Assembly (NCBI GenBank): GCA_045563675.1 | Contig: JBJLIX010000001.1 | Coordinates: forward strand, 620,001 to 684,000 | Direction of reading: 5' to 3' | DNA from: AEGEAN-183 sp045563675 | GTDB taxonomy: Bacteria; Pseudomonadota; Gammaproteobacteria; Magnimaribacterales; Magnimaribacteraceae | Length of the DNA: 64,000 bases | Part shown: positions 17,684 through 27,480 of the stretch, piece after piece | How the letters are laid out: each line of letters starts with the position of its first letter | Numbering within the stretch: position 1 is the first letter of the stretch | Position numbers and translations under genes: made by a program | Notes under the pieces: model-generated | The model's database searches: none | What the model saw: the letters and a program-made list of their open reading frames with translations, nothing else | What the model was told of the DNA's origin: nothing

Positions 17684-18415
17684 TTAGATCGATCGACCTC
17701 CGTCAACTTTTATAACTTGTCCAGTTATGTAAGTTGATTTGTATAACATGTACGCCGCAGATGAAATATCTTTTGGTTCACCTATTCTTCTAAGTGAAGT
17801 TTGATTAATCAATTCTGCTTTAACCTCTTCATCTATTTCATTTGCATCAGGCCACAGAATAATACCTGGAGCTAAAGCATTTACTCTTATATTTGGTGCT
17901 AGCTCTTTAGCAAGAGATTTAGTAAAAGACTCAAGTGCCGCTTTTGCAGCTGCGTATAAGCTGAACTGAGATATTCCTTTTTCTACTTCAGAATCAGAAA
18001 TGTTAATTACACAACCTTTTGATTTTTCTAATAAAGGTTTTAAAGCTTTTATTAGAAAAAAAGGAATAGTTGCATTTGTATCAAGGAGATTCATCCAATC
18101 CTGTTCTTCAGCCTTTTCAATAGGTGTTGCATAAAAACTAGAAGCATTATTTATTAGTACATCAAGTCTATTATTTCTAGCTAGCAGACCTTCAATTGCT
18201 GAATTAATAGAGGTCTTACTAGAGAAATCTGCTTGAAAAGTTATACACGAATCTTCCCTTACAGAAAGTAATTCTTTTTTTAAGTTTTCAGCTTCTTTAG
18301 AAGATTTATTGAAATGCAGAATTACATCAAATCCCTTGTTATGAAAGTACTTTGAAATATCTTTACCTATTCGTTTACCGGCTCCAGTAACAAGTACAAC
18401 TTTCTTTTTATCCAT
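17684..18415 (-). CDS. folM: SDR pteridine reductase (FolM/PTR1-like)
   Basis: A 243-residue short-chain reductase with the cofactor loop TGAGKRIGK near residues 10-18, NNASSFYATP in place of the usual NNAG, the catalytic YAAAKAALE, and a final VDGGRSI. TGAGKRIG with NNASSFY is characteristic of dihydromonapterin/pteridine reductases, which reduce dihydrofolate- or biopterin-type pterins with NADPH. folB and folK are 4 kb away, consistent with a pterin role. It overlaps cca by eight bases and is the last gene of the lptD-to-folM unit. Symbol given by family resemblance. Confidence 0.72.
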   Translation of the reverse strand: MDKKKVVLVTGAGKRIGKDISKYFHNKGFDVILHFNKSSKEAENLKKELLSVREDSCITFQADFSSKTSINSAIEGLLARNNRLDVLINNASSFYATPIEKAEEQDWMNLLDTNATIPFFLIKALKPLLEKSKGCVINISDSEVEKGISQFSLYAAAKAALESFTKSLAKELAPNIRVNALAPGIILWPDANEIDEEVKAELINQTSLRRIGEPKDISSAAYMLYKSTYITGQVIKVDGGRSI

Positions 18416-19493
18416 GATTTTTCAATTCACTCTCTATCATCTTTAAGCTTTGTTCTCTTATATCTCTAATAATTTCATTTTTTTCTTTAGCTTTAGATAG
18501 AGGTTTAATTTTTCTTAATTTTCTAGTTATATTATCCCAAGGTATAACTTCTTTGTTATCAGAGAATAATCTACTCACATTCAGAACTTTTAAGGCTTTA
18601 CTAAAGCGCTTTTCTCTTCGCAAAGCATCTAATTTAAGTAATAGATTTAAAATATCAGAACTTTTGATATCGGTAAGGTGGCTTTGATCAAACTTTATTA
18701 ACCTAGAAGATAAACTTGTTAGATCTCGAATTTTCTTTGGTACCCCAAAAATATGGTTTAAATCTTCTATATTAAGTTCCGGATTTACCACTAAAGATAC
18801 CCACCTCAGGTCATGTTGATCAACATGAGAGCTTATAGATTTTAATAATTCAAAATTTATCTTAGATAGATTATTGGATGCCCCACCGAAACCAGATTCT
18901 ATTAAAACTTTAAAGTATTCTTCAGGGTTATTTTCTTGCAATGCTTTCCTTGTTTCCTGCCAGATTCTTTCTTTAGGTAAAGTCTTTAACTCACCTGAAC
19001 TAGAAATACTTTTCATCTCCAACATGGTTTCTTTATCAATGAAGAATTCCAGATGTTTCAGTTTTGCAGCAAATCTAGCAACTCGTAGAACTCTCAAAGG
19101 GTCTTCTTTAAAAGATTCTGAGACTTTTCTTAAGATCTTTCCCCTGAGGTCCTCTTGGCCTTTAAATGGATCTATTAAATTACCTTCAGCTGACTTTGCC
19201 ATTGCATTAATTGTTAAATCCCTTCTTTTTAGATCATCCTCTAAAGTCACATTAGATGTGATGTTGAACTCAAATCCTTTATGGCCAGTACCAGACTTTC
19301 TTTCTGTCCTTGCTAAGGCATATTCTTCTTTAGTATCGGGGTGAAGAAAAACAGGAAAATCAGCACCAACTTGTTTATATCCTAAATTGATCATTTCTTG
19401 TTCATTACTACCCACTACTACCCAATCCTTCTCTTTCACTTCAAGATCTAGAAGATCATCTCTTACCGCTCCGCCAACAAGAAAAATTTTCAT
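18408..19493 (-). CDS. cca: CCA tRNA nucleotidyltransferase
   Basis: The enzyme adds or repairs the 3' CCA end of tRNAs. The 361-residue protein has the class II head: LVGGAVRDDLL (5-15), the metal aspartates in KDWVVVG, the RRDLTINAMA motif and the template segment EDPLRVLRVARFAAK. E. coli-type enzymes are about 410 residues with a C-terminal HD phosphohydrolase domain; no HD motif is visible here, so that domain appears absent. It overlaps apaH by four and folM by eight bases. Confidence 0.94.
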   Translation of the reverse strand: MKIFLVGGAVRDDLLDLEVKEKDWVVVGSNEQEMINLGYKQVGADFPVFLHPDTKEEYALARTERKSGTGHKGFEFNITSNVTLEDDLKRRDLTINAMAKSAEGNLIDPFKGQEDLRGKILRKVSESFKEDPLRVLRVARFAAKLKHLEFFIDKETMLEMKSISSSGELKTLPKERIWQETRKALQENNPEEYFKVLIESGFGGASNNLSKINFELLKSISSHVDQHDLRWVSLVVNPELNIEDLNHIFGVPKKIRDLTSLSSRLIKFDQSHLTDIKSSDILNLLLKLDALRREKRFSKALKVLNVSRLFSDNKEVIPWDNITRKLRKIKPLSKAKEKNEIIRDIREQSLKMIESELKNHG

Positions 19494-20335
19494 TTTTTAT
19501 TTTTTAATTGATCATAACTAAAGATTTGATCATCTTCTAACCTATATGCAGATAATTTATAACCCCACACACAACCAGTATCAATAGCTATAATATCTGG
19601 AACATTAGTAATTCCACCCAATGCAGCCCAATGCCCAAAGATTAAAGATAGATTTTCTTTTTTAATTTTTAAAGGATGTTGGAACCATGCTTTGAATCCT
19701 TCTGGGTTTTTAGAAGCAGGTCCTTTAGCCTCAAGTTCTAATTCACCATCAATTTTACAAAATCTCATTCTAGTGAAGTAATTAGTATTTAATCTCATTC
19801 TTTCAAGGCCAGTTAAGTTAGGTCTATGCTTGTTGGGATAATTTCCATACATATTTTTTAAGAATTCATTCCAAAGTTTCTTGTTATCCATTGTCTCTTT
19901 GATTTCTTTATTGGCTTGAAAACAGTCTTCAAAAGACCAATGGGGTGGGACACCTGCATGGGTCATTAAGAATGTTTTATCACCTTTCTCGCATTCAATA
20001 TTCTCATAATAAACTAAATTCAAAGACTTCAACCACTCTCTATATATTTCCAAAGAGGGGTTTATAAGAAGTTCATCAAGGGTATCTTTTTTAGCAGGTT
20101 TTCTTATTCTCTCAGCAAGTGCAAGAAAGTGTAAATCATGATTACCTAGGACTATATTGCAATTATCTTTTATACGAAAAAGTAAGTCTAAAGCCTTTAG
20201 TGACTCAGGGCCTCTATTAATTAAATCTCCCGTAAACCAAAGTCTATCGATACTTTCATCAAAGTTTATTAGATCTAGCAACCCCTTCAATTCGAAGTAA
20301 CACCCCTGCACATCACCTATAGCGTAGTTAGCCAT
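19490..20335 (-). CDS. apaH: Diadenosine tetraphosphatase, symmetrical
   Basis: ApaH splits Ap4A into two ADP and can decap NpnN RNAs. The 281-residue calcineurin-like phosphoesterase has the metal motifs GDVQGCYFEL (7-16), FTGDLINRGPES and VLGNHDLHFLAL, and the family-specific DTGCVWG near the end. It overlaps rsmA and cca, which keeps the common rsmA-apaH gammaproteobacterial neighbourhood. Confidence 0.96.
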   Translation of the reverse strand: MANYAIGDVQGCYFELKGLLDLINFDESIDRLWFTGDLINRGPESLKALDLLFRIKDNCNIVLGNHDLHFLALAERIRKPAKKDTLDELLINPSLEIYREWLKSLNLVYYENIECEKGDKTFLMTHAGVPPHWSFEDCFQANKEIKETMDNKKLWNEFLKNMYGNYPNKHRPNLTGLERMRLNTNYFTRMRFCKIDGELELEAKGPASKNPEGFKAWFQHPLKIKKENLSLIFGHWAALGGITNVPDIIAIDTGCVWGYKLSAYRLEDDQIFSYDQLKNKK

Positions 20336-21116
20336 GATCTCTTTTTATCAAGAACTTAGTAATTTTTAGAAAATCTTTCAGGTCTAGGGATTCAGGTCTA
20401 AAATCGGGACTTACATTTAAATCATTAAACTCTTTTAGATTTAATATGCTTTTGCACGAGGTAGAAATCTTTTTTCTTCTCTTCGTAAACATTATCCTAG
20501 TAAGTTCTTGTAATTTTATAGCTTCGGCAGAATTTATATAAATTCCAGGTCTAGGTTTAAGCTTGATAAGTATACTTTCTACAGAGGGTTTAGGTGTAAA
20601 ACTGCTAGGTGAAATCTTAAATAAGCCCTCACATTTGAACATGTACTGCGTTAAGACACTAATCCTTCCATAGGCTTTATTGCCGGGAGGTGAAATAAGT
20701 CTTTCACCGAATTCTTTTTGAAGCATGTAATGAACATCTAAAACATGTTCACTATTATTAAAAGTCCAAAACAAAATTTTAGTAGAGATGTTATAAGGCA
20801 AATTACCAATTACTCTGAATTTTGACTTATCTTGAATTAATGTCTTGAGTTCAGTCTCTAAAATACTTCCTTCATGGATTTTCAAGTTAGTAGAACTAGA
20901 TTCAAGTTTTTTTAATTTTTCTATCAAATATCGATCTATTTCAATGCTGTCCAAAGAATTAATATGTTGTGATAACAATTTTGTTAAAGCTCCTTTGCCG
21001 GCCCCTATCTCAAAGAAGTGGTCACCTTTTCTGGGACTAACAACCTCTATTATTCTGTTTAGAATCACCCCATCAGTTAGGAAATTCTGACCTAAATTTT
21101 TTTTTGCTCTAATCAC
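20328..21116 (-). CDS. rsmA: 16S rRNA dimethyladenosine transferase RsmA (KsgA)
   Basis: RsmA dimethylates the two adjacent adenosines near the 3' end of 16S rRNA during 30S assembly. The 262 residues open with KKNLGQNFLTD, followed by the SAM motif EIGAGKGALTKLL, and the catalytic IGNLPYNIST. The start is a GTG overlapping the pdxA stop region by eight bases. The order surA-pdxA-rsmA-apaH is the conserved gammaproteobacterial block. Confidence 0.96.
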   Translation of the reverse strand: MIRAKKNLGQNFLTDGVILNRIIEVVSPRKGDHFFEIGAGKGALTKLLSQHINSLDSIEIDRYLIEKLKKLESSSTNLKIHEGSILETELKTLIQDKSKFRVIGNLPYNISTKILFWTFNNSEHVLDVHYMLQKEFGERLISPPGNKAYGRISVLTQYMFKCEGLFKISPSSFTPKPSVESILIKLKPRPGIYINSAEAIKLQELTRIMFTKRRKKISTSCKSILNLKEFNDLNVSPDFRPESLDLKDFLKITKFLIKRDHG

Positions 21117-22092
21117 ACTGATTTTGGTTGGCCAATTTAAAGGCCAAATACGAGGCTTCTAGTAAGCTGGTTTCATCTACTTCTTTTTTTCCTGCCATGT
21201 CATAAGCAGTGCCATGATCAACTGAAGTTCTTATAAAGGGCAAGCCAAGAGTAATATTAACTGAATTACCAAACCCAGAAGTCTTTATTACCGGAAGACC
21301 TTGATCATGATACATAGCTAAATAGGCATCCACTTGCTCATCTTCATTTTTTAGATAAGCCGTATCTGCAGAAATTGGCCCCACAAGGTTCATTCCTTTA
21401 GCTTTGAGATGTTCAATTACAGGAGCTATTACTTCTTTATCTTCTCTGCCAATATAGCCTCCATCTCCTGCGTGAGGATTTAGTCCTAGAACTTTTATTA
21501 GAGGGTCTTGGTGGCCCCACTTATCTTGGAGCTCTCTATTCAATATTGTTAAGGATTCAGACAAGTTTCCATATGTTATTTGTGAAGGCACTTCAGATAA
21601 TGGTACATGAGTTGTTGCTAGAGCAATCTTTAGGTTTTGGTTAGCTAACATCATTATCACTTTAGGTGTGGATGTAAACTCAGCAAGAGTTTCTGTATGG
21701 CCAGAAAACCCAATTCCTGATTTATTCATTAGCTCTTTGTTTATTGGACCAGTTACTAAAGCCTGGAATTCATTTTTTTTAGTTAAATTTGCTGCTTCTA
21801 AAAGAATTTTAATTAACAGCTTCCCATAATGGGTATCAGGCTTGCCGGGTAAAACTTTTTTATCTAATGGGTAAGGAGAGATCCAAAAGGAATTTGGATC
21901 TAAATCTTTTTGTCTTTTGTATTCTTTAATCTCTATATTAATGTCTAAAGCCTTGGCCCTTGATTCAAATAAACCCAAGTCTCCGAAAATAACCGGAATA
22001 AAATCTAAATTTTTTTTTAGACCAAAAGCTTTAATGCATATATCGGGACCAATGCCTGCAGGATCCCCTGGCGAGATAGCCAGTTTAATCAT
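21109..22092 (-). CDS. pdxA: 4-hydroxythreonine-4-phosphate dehydrogenase
   Basis: PdxA oxidises 4-phosphohydroxy-L-threonine in DXP-dependent pyridoxal phosphate synthesis. The 327-residue protein has the opening SPGDPAGIGPDI, the GHTETLAEFT segment with a metal histidine, and the late YHDQGLPVIKTSGFGNSVN followed by TSVDHGTAYDMAG. It overlaps surA by four bases (ATGA) and rsmA by eight. Confidence 0.97.
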   Translation of the reverse strand: MIKLAISPGDPAGIGPDICIKAFGLKKNLDFIPVIFGDLGLFESRAKALDINIEIKEYKRQKDLDPNSFWISPYPLDKKVLPGKPDTHYGKLLIKILLEAANLTKKNEFQALVTGPINKELMNKSGIGFSGHTETLAEFTSTPKVIMMLANQNLKIALATTHVPLSEVPSQITYGNLSESLTILNRELQDKWGHQDPLIKVLGLNPHAGDGGYIGREDKEVIAPVIEHLKAKGMNLVGPISADTAYLKNEDEQVDAYLAMYHDQGLPVIKTSGFGNSVNITLGLPFIRTSVDHGTAYDMAGKKEVDETSLLEASYLAFKLANQNQCD

Positions 22093-23399
22093 GACTCAAG
22101 TTTTACGTCTACGTAAGACTCTGATCTAAGTTCTATTAATGTCCTCTGTAATTCTTGTTCAAATTTTCTATTAAATATAATCTGATAAGCTCTGTTTTTT
22201 CTCACCTCATCGCTTACATCTTCATTCCTTCTATCTAGAACTTCTAGAATATGCCATCCAAACGAAGACTTGAAAGGTCTTGATAATTCACCTATCTCAA
22301 GAGATTTCATGACAGCTTCAAAAGTTGGATCAAATGTATCTAGAGTATTCCAACCTAAATCACCACCTTCCATTTTTGATCCTGGATCCTCAGAGTATTG
22401 CCTAGCTAATTGCTTAAAACTTTCACCTGCCTCCACTCTTACATGCATGCTTTCTATTAATTCCTCTGCTTGTTTCTCTGTTCTAATTTCTGAAGGCTTT
22501 ATGAGTATGTGCCTAACTAAAGTTTGGTCTTCAAACTTAACAACATCTCCTTTCTTATCAGCCAGTCTTATAATATGGAAACCTGCTCCGCTTCTTATTG
22601 GTTCTGATATTTCTTTTATCTTCATTTTTTGGACTATTTCCGAAAAAAGACTTGGCAACTCTGATGCTCTTCTCCATCCCAAGCTACCCCCTTCAAGAGC
22701 ATTTTGTCCTGAAGAAAAAGTTGCAGCCATTTTTTTAAAGCTCTCTCCATTAGAATATTTATCTATAATATCTAGGGCTTCTTTTTCTACTTGTTTTACT
22801 TCTTCTTCTGTAGCTCCACTATTCAGTGATAAAAGAATCTGCTCCACATTATATTGTTCTGCCAGTCTAGATTTACCTTCTTGTGAATTAAGAAAATTTT
22901 CGATTTCTTGTTCAGAAATTTCTATATTAGCTCCTACCTTTCCTCTTTGAACCCTTTGGATTATCAGTTCTTTCCTTACAGAATCTCTTAAATTACTATA
23001 GGATTGGTTACCTGCTTCAATATTTTCTTTAAACTGCTCTAAACTCATAGAGTTTTCAGAAGCTATCATGCTTAGGGCTCTATTAAGCTCTTCATCGCTA
23101 ATCTTTACTCCAGCTCTTTCACCTATTTGTAGTTGTATTTCTTCAATAATAAGCCTTTCAAGTACTTGTTCCTCCAGAACTTTTTGAGGAGGGAGTTCTG
23201 TTCCTTCGTTTCTTAATCTACCTATAATATCTTTAACTCGTAAATTAAGTTCTGATTCCATGATTACACTGGATTCCACTACAGCAACCACTCTATCTAG
23301 AAGTTCAATCTCAGCTTCAAGACTCTCAGTTTGGATTGATAAAACCAGAAAACATAGAAGAATTGAATTATTTATATTTTTATTTAAAAACGATTTCAT
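22089..23399 (-). CDS. surA: Periplasmic chaperone/peptidyl-prolyl isomerase SurA
   Basis: SurA escorts outer-membrane proteins, including LptD, through the periplasm. The 436-residue precursor has an N-terminal signal (hydrophobic residues about 13-22), a SurA N-domain starting LDRVVAVVESSVIMESEL, and two parvulin domains. These span about 175-275 (SGQNALEGGSLGWR) and 285-390 (RHILIKPSEIRTE, DPGSKMEGGDLGW). A final C-terminal helix completes the chaperone module. It follows lptD by 45 bases, so chaperone and main client are co-expressed. Confidence 0.96.
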   Translation of the reverse strand: MKSFLNKNINNSILLCFLVLSIQTESLEAEIELLDRVVAVVESSVIMESELNLRVKDIIGRLRNEGTELPPQKVLEEQVLERLIIEEIQLQIGERAGVKISDEELNRALSMIASENSMSLEQFKENIEAGNQSYSNLRDSVRKELIIQRVQRGKVGANIEISEQEIENFLNSQEGKSRLAEQYNVEQILLSLNSGATEEEVKQVEKEALDIIDKYSNGESFKKMAATFSSGQNALEGGSLGWRRASELPSLFSEIVQKMKIKEISEPIRSGAGFHIIRLADKKGDVVKFEDQTLVRHILIKPSEIRTEKQAEELIESMHVRVEAGESFKQLARQYSEDPGSKMEGGDLGWNTLDTFDPTFEAVMKSLEIGELSRPFKSSFGWHILEVLDRRNEDVSDEVRKNRAYQIIFNRKFEQELQRTLIELRSESYVDVKLES

Positions 23400-23444
23400 A
23401 ACTATTTAATGTTGTATTTTGAGCTTAGTTTTAAATGTATGCAA

Positions 23445-25664
23445 TCATTCTAGTCTTGAAGAAGATAAAACTTTAGAAATTTCCTTACCTAATCTGCCTA
23501 TATTTTTAAGTTCAAAGAAAACATAAGTCTTACTTCTTTTCCTTGAAGGATTGAACCCACTGCTAATTGCCTCTATTGGAGACATGTAATTCTTTTCCCA
23601 AGAAAAATAGTCTTCTTCTGTCCATTTTCTATGCATTAGGCCCCATTTTAGGCAGCAGTTTGAGTATTCAAAGCCAAATAGAATATCTGTTGATTCTTTT
23701 TTTTCTAAGTCCTTCTGTAAGCGAGAAAAAAAACTGAAGGATTTCAAAACAGGCCAATGCATTAATAATTCTATCTGGTTAATAGGGTCATTATTATCTA
23801 TCCAAGGTAAATAAACTGTATTTAAGCCCTTTCTTCGATAGATAGATTTAATCTCTATTCTTTTATCTTTATGCTCTTGGTAAGCCAATCCAACACTAGA
23901 TGAAGTTATTTTATTGACGTCATAATCCCATTCCAAAGTAGCTTTAGACCAAAGTTTATTACCTATTTGATTATTGATTTGTGTTACTAGAGGAGACTTA
24001 TTGCTATTAACTTCGAATTTATTTTGATCTTTTTCATCTTTTAAATAAAAGGCCTGCCCTAAAGAAAAAGAAGTGAAGTTGTTAGAATAGTTTCCTTTAG
24101 AGAAATGTTCTATTCCCAAAATGATTTTATTACTTTTTTGAAAGGAGTCTAATCCTACCAGTCTGTCTCTTTTAAAAATTGTTAAGTAATTAAAAGGCAG
24201 TATCCTAGAATCGATAAGATCGTTGATTAACTCTGATTTCTCCTTTGTATAAGTATATTTAATTATGGGCATCAAGCTTTTACTTGAACTTTTATTAATT
24301 TTATCTAGAAAGAGCTTATATTCAATTTCAGCCCAAGGTGTTGAACTTTTAAGAGCAGAAGAGCTATTTTTATGTTCAATAGAAGTATGTCCAATTGACA
24401 TAGAGAAATAGGAACTAGGTAAAATCTTTTTGAAGTTCAATTCTGGCGAGAAATATTCTCTTTTAATAGTTTTAGCCTGCTGGTTAAAAATATTATTTGC
24501 GTCTATCTCAAATTCACTTTTATTCGCATATAAAGAAAGAGAGATATCTTCTTTAGACAAGAAGGTTTGTATAGTTAAGCTGGGTTTTTTTTCATATTCT
24601 TCCGGGGAAAAAGGATTCAGTATCTGGAAGCTGCTTGCATCAAGGTCAATTTGTGTAGTTGGAGTTTTCCATACTAATGAGATCTTTTTAGGTAAATAAT
24701 TTGTTTTAGTTTGTCCAAATTGGTTTTCTTTTATATCTCTAAAGAAGTATTCATCACTTACTGAATTAAAATTTATGCTAGAAAAAAATTTAGAGTCTAT
24801 AGCTAAATTATTTTTCCAAGTGAAATTCCATCTAGAGTTATTTTTGCTAGTTTGCTCTTCATATTTCTTGTCTCCTTCTAATGCAGTAAAAAAAATTTCT
24901 CCTGATGTTTTCTTATTAATATACCTAAACTTAGAGAATAGCCCTTGTCCTCTAGAAGTCATATATCTTGGTGCTATTTCTAAATCATAATTGGGAGCTA
25001 AGTAGAAGTAGTATGGTATAGAGACATCTACCCCATCATTTGTTTGACGCAGGCTGGGAGAGAGGAAACCAGATATTTTTTTATTCCCTACAATAGTCCT
25101 TAGATGAGGCAGGGATAATACAGTTAAATTTTTAATTTTAAGCTTTATTCCTTTAATTATTGCTGTTCTTTCATTACTTAGATAGGTTATTTTTTTTGTA
25201 GTTATAGCCCAGGTTGGATCTTCTTTCGAACAACTAGTTATAGAGCTATTTATCAGTTCTACATTTCCTGAAGTTTTGACTATTAAATCATTTACAGAAA
25301 CTGATAATGAATCTGTCCGTTGTATTTCTATATTCTTTGATAAAAAAGTTTTAGTTTTTAGTTCTCCTTGTAATTCAGAAGAATTAAATCTCAAATCTCC
25401 TTTTTCTACATAAATATTTTCGGAAAGTTCTATCAATCCTTTGCTTTCATTAAAAATTGCTTTATCAGCAAAAAAGCTTAACAAATTGCTTTTTATCTCA
25501 ACATTACCTTCTAAAATAATGTCTCCCGATTTATTATTTGAAATATTTTCAGCACTGATACTTTTAATCTCTATTTCTTCTACATTTTCAGCATATAAAA
25601 AGATTGAAGAGAATATTAGAATCATAAATCCTAAAATTAATACAAATTTTCTAATAAAAAACAT
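23445..25664 (-). CDS. lptD: LPS-assembly protein LptD
   Basis: LptD is the outer-membrane barrel that, with LptE, inserts LPS into the outer leaflet. The 739-residue protein has a signal peptide (about 1-25), an OstA/jellyroll N-domain (about 30-150, with GDIILEGNVEI repeats) and a long beta-rich barrel with the family CC pair (C670, C671 in YSNCCLKWG). Only one more cysteine is present, C145 at the jellyroll/barrel junction; the usual N-terminal cysteine just after the signal is missing. One of the two native inter-domain disulfides therefore cannot form. It heads the minus-strand lptD-surA-pdxA-rsmA-apaH-cca-folM unit. Confidence 0.95.
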   Translation of the reverse strand: MFFIRKFVLILGFMILIFSSIFLYAENVEEIEIKSISAENISNNKSGDIILEGNVEIKSNLLSFFADKAIFNESKGLIELSENIYVEKGDLRFNSSELQGELKTKTFLSKNIEIQRTDSLSVSVNDLIVKTSGNVELINSSITSCSKEDPTWAITTKKITYLSNERTAIIKGIKLKIKNLTVLSLPHLRTIVGNKKISGFLSPSLRQTNDGVDVSIPYYFYLAPNYDLEIAPRYMTSRGQGLFSKFRYINKKTSGEIFFTALEGDKKYEEQTSKNNSRWNFTWKNNLAIDSKFFSSINFNSVSDEYFFRDIKENQFGQTKTNYLPKKISLVWKTPTTQIDLDASSFQILNPFSPEEYEKKPSLTIQTFLSKEDISLSLYANKSEFEIDANNIFNQQAKTIKREYFSPELNFKKILPSSYFSMSIGHTSIEHKNSSSALKSSTPWAEIEYKLFLDKINKSSSKSLMPIIKYTYTKEKSELINDLIDSRILPFNYLTIFKRDRLVGLDSFQKSNKIILGIEHFSKGNYSNNFTSFSLGQAFYLKDEKDQNKFEVNSNKSPLVTQINNQIGNKLWSKATLEWDYDVNKITSSSVGLAYQEHKDKRIEIKSIYRRKGLNTVYLPWIDNNDPINQIELLMHWPVLKSFSFFSRLQKDLEKKESTDILFGFEYSNCCLKWGLMHRKWTEEDYFSWEKNYMSPIEAISSGFNPSRKRSKTYVFFELKNIGRLGKEISKVLSSSRLE

Positions 25665-25772
25665 AGACTTACTTAGATTATAAAGTTAACTGAGAGTTCA
25701 AGTGCTTTATTTCTTTTACTTTGTGACTCTTAGTTATAATCATTTATTTATATTTATACTTGATATTTAAAC

Positions 25773-26789
25773 GTGCCTAAAATACGAAATAGTCTTTTTG
25801 AGTGGTCAAATAAGATGTTAACCAATTCCAATCTGGCTCCCTTAAATACAATTGAGAGGCTTAGAGAAGAAGCAAGTTCTAGAGAGTACTTTAGACTAAG
25901 TAATGAAGAATCTTCTTTTATTGGTGTTTTCTCACCTCCAGAAAGAGAATTAAATCGTCAATTTGTATTTTTATCACTTTTTTTAAAAAAAGAGGGAGTC
26001 ACGGTACCCGAAGTCTTTTATTTTGATGAAGGCCTGGGGTTTATGTTAATTGAGGACTTTGGAGATAAAGCCTATCAATTTTCTATCAATCGATCTAATT
26101 TTCATCATTTATTTAGTTCAGCTATAGATGAAATGGTGAATATAAATAAATGTCCCCACAACGAAAACTTATCTTGGCTATCTCGTAAAGATTTAAGAGA
26201 CCAAATGTTATTGTTCGAAGAATGGTTTTTGAGAGGCCTACTTCAAATTAATTCTACATCAGAAGAAATTGAGATGATTAACTCCATGTATGATGAGATT
26301 CTTGATAATTTAGAAAAACAGCCAAAAGCTTTGTGCCATTTTGATTTTGAAACAAGGAACCTTATGGTATTAGAAAGCGGAAGTACGGGGGTCTTAGATT
26401 TCCAGGATGCCACTTTCGGTCCAATTTTCCTTGACCCAGCTTCTTTATTAAAAGATCTTCATTTGGAGCTAAAAGACTCAGAAGTTAATCAATTTTTAGA
26501 TAGCTTTCTTAGTAAAAGTATAGAATCTGGATTAATTAAGGAAGTAGATTTCCTAGAAGCTAGAGAATGTTTTGATTTTGCTAGTCTACAAAGACAGTTA
26601 AGAATATTAGGTACTTTATCAAGATTACATTTAAGAGATAAAAAGTCTTTTAGGCTACCGGATCTTATAAAAACATTAGAATTCTTCATTGAAACAACAA
26701 GCAAATATAAAAGATTTAAAGCTATATCTAGTCACTTAGGAAATAAGGTACTTCCAATTTTAAAATTAAAAATTAAGGAAATCCTATGA
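25773..26789 (+). CDS. amgK: N-acetylmuramate/N-acetylglucosamine kinase AmgK
   Basis: AmgK phosphorylates MurNAc at the anomeric position in peptidoglycan recycling, bypassing MurA and giving fosfomycin tolerance in other bacteria. The 338-residue APH-fold protein has a nucleotide loop region EEASSREYFRL (28-38), the catalytic LCHFDFETRNLMV and the metal motif GVLDFQDATFGP. I take the GTG at 25773 as start because it adds the family-like N-terminal helix; an in-frame ATG at 25815 is the alternative. It overlaps murU (ATGA), whose product uses the AmgK product. Confidence 0.9.
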   Translation: MPKIRNSLFEWSNKMLTNSNLAPLNTIERLREEASSREYFRLSNEESSFIGVFSPPERELNRQFVFLSLFLKKEGVTVPEVFYFDEGLGFMLIEDFGDKAYQFSINRSNFHHLFSSAIDEMVNINKCPHNENLSWLSRKDLRDQMLLFEEWFLRGLLQINSTSEEIEMINSMYDEILDNLEKQPKALCHFDFETRNLMVLESGSTGVLDFQDATFGPIFLDPASLLKDLHLELKDSEVNQFLDSFLSKSIESGLIKEVDFLEARECFDFASLQRQLRILGTLSRLHLRDKKSFRLPDLIKTLEFFIETTSKYKRFKAISSHLGNKVLPILKLKIKEIL

Positions 26790-27454
26790 AGGCCTTTTTA
26801 CTTGCAGCAGGTCTTGGTAAGAGAATGCTTCCACTAACTGAGAATAAACCTAAATGCCTTTTAGAGGCGGGAGGAAAGTCTCTTTTAAGATGGAATGTAG
26901 AAAGGTTGAAATCATTTGGTTACGATGATCTGGTGATCAATCTTCATCATGAAGGAGATCAAATTAAAGACTTTCTTAAGGATGGGTCTCATTTAGGAGT
27001 TAAAGCAGAGTACATTCATGAAGAAGAGCTTTTAGGAACTGGGGGAGCTATTGGTAATGCTTTAAAGGTTTTAGGAGAAGATCCCTTTTTGCTTCTAAGC
27101 AGTGATATTTGGACAGATTTTGATTTTAGCACTTTTGCAATTCCTTCTGGTAAGTTGGCTCATTTAGTTTTAATAGAGAATCCAGAAAATAATATAGAGG
27201 GGGATATGTTTTTTGAGAATAAAGAGCCTAATATGGAAGGTTTAGGAAAAAAACTAACCTTTTCAGGTATATCTTTGATCAATCCAGTTTTATTTAAGGA
27301 TAAAAAGAAAAAGAAATATAATCTCTGGTCTGAAGTTTTAGAGGTTGCAGTTAAGAATTCTTTAGTTTCTGCTGAGTTATATGAAGGCTATTTAATAAAC
27401 ATTAATACAAAAGAAGATTTAGAAAAATTAGACGCTTTCTTAGCTCAGGAGTAA
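26786..27454 (+). CDS. murU: N-acetylmuramate-1-phosphate uridylyltransferase MurU
   Basis: MurU turns MurNAc-1-phosphate into UDP-MurNAc. The 222-residue nucleotidyltransferase begins MKAFLLAAGLGKRMLPLTENKP with the UTP-binding loop (6-18), then KCLLEAGGKSLL and LGTGGAIGNAL, and the metal aspartate in LLSSDIWTDFDF. Its four-base overlap with amgK supports a complete last part of the recycling route; the MupP phosphatase of that route is not in the window. Confidence 0.92.
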   Translation: MKAFLLAAGLGKRMLPLTENKPKCLLEAGGKSLLRWNVERLKSFGYDDLVINLHHEGDQIKDFLKDGSHLGVKAEYIHEEELLGTGGAIGNALKVLGEDPFLLLSSDIWTDFDFSTFAIPSGKLAHLVLIENPENNIEGDMFFENKEPNMEGLGKKLTFSGISLINPVLFKDKKKKKYNLWSEVLEVAVKNSLVSAELYEGYLININTKEDLEKLDAFLAQE

Positions 27455-27480
27455 ACTCTGCCGCTTTTAAATAGAAAGAG

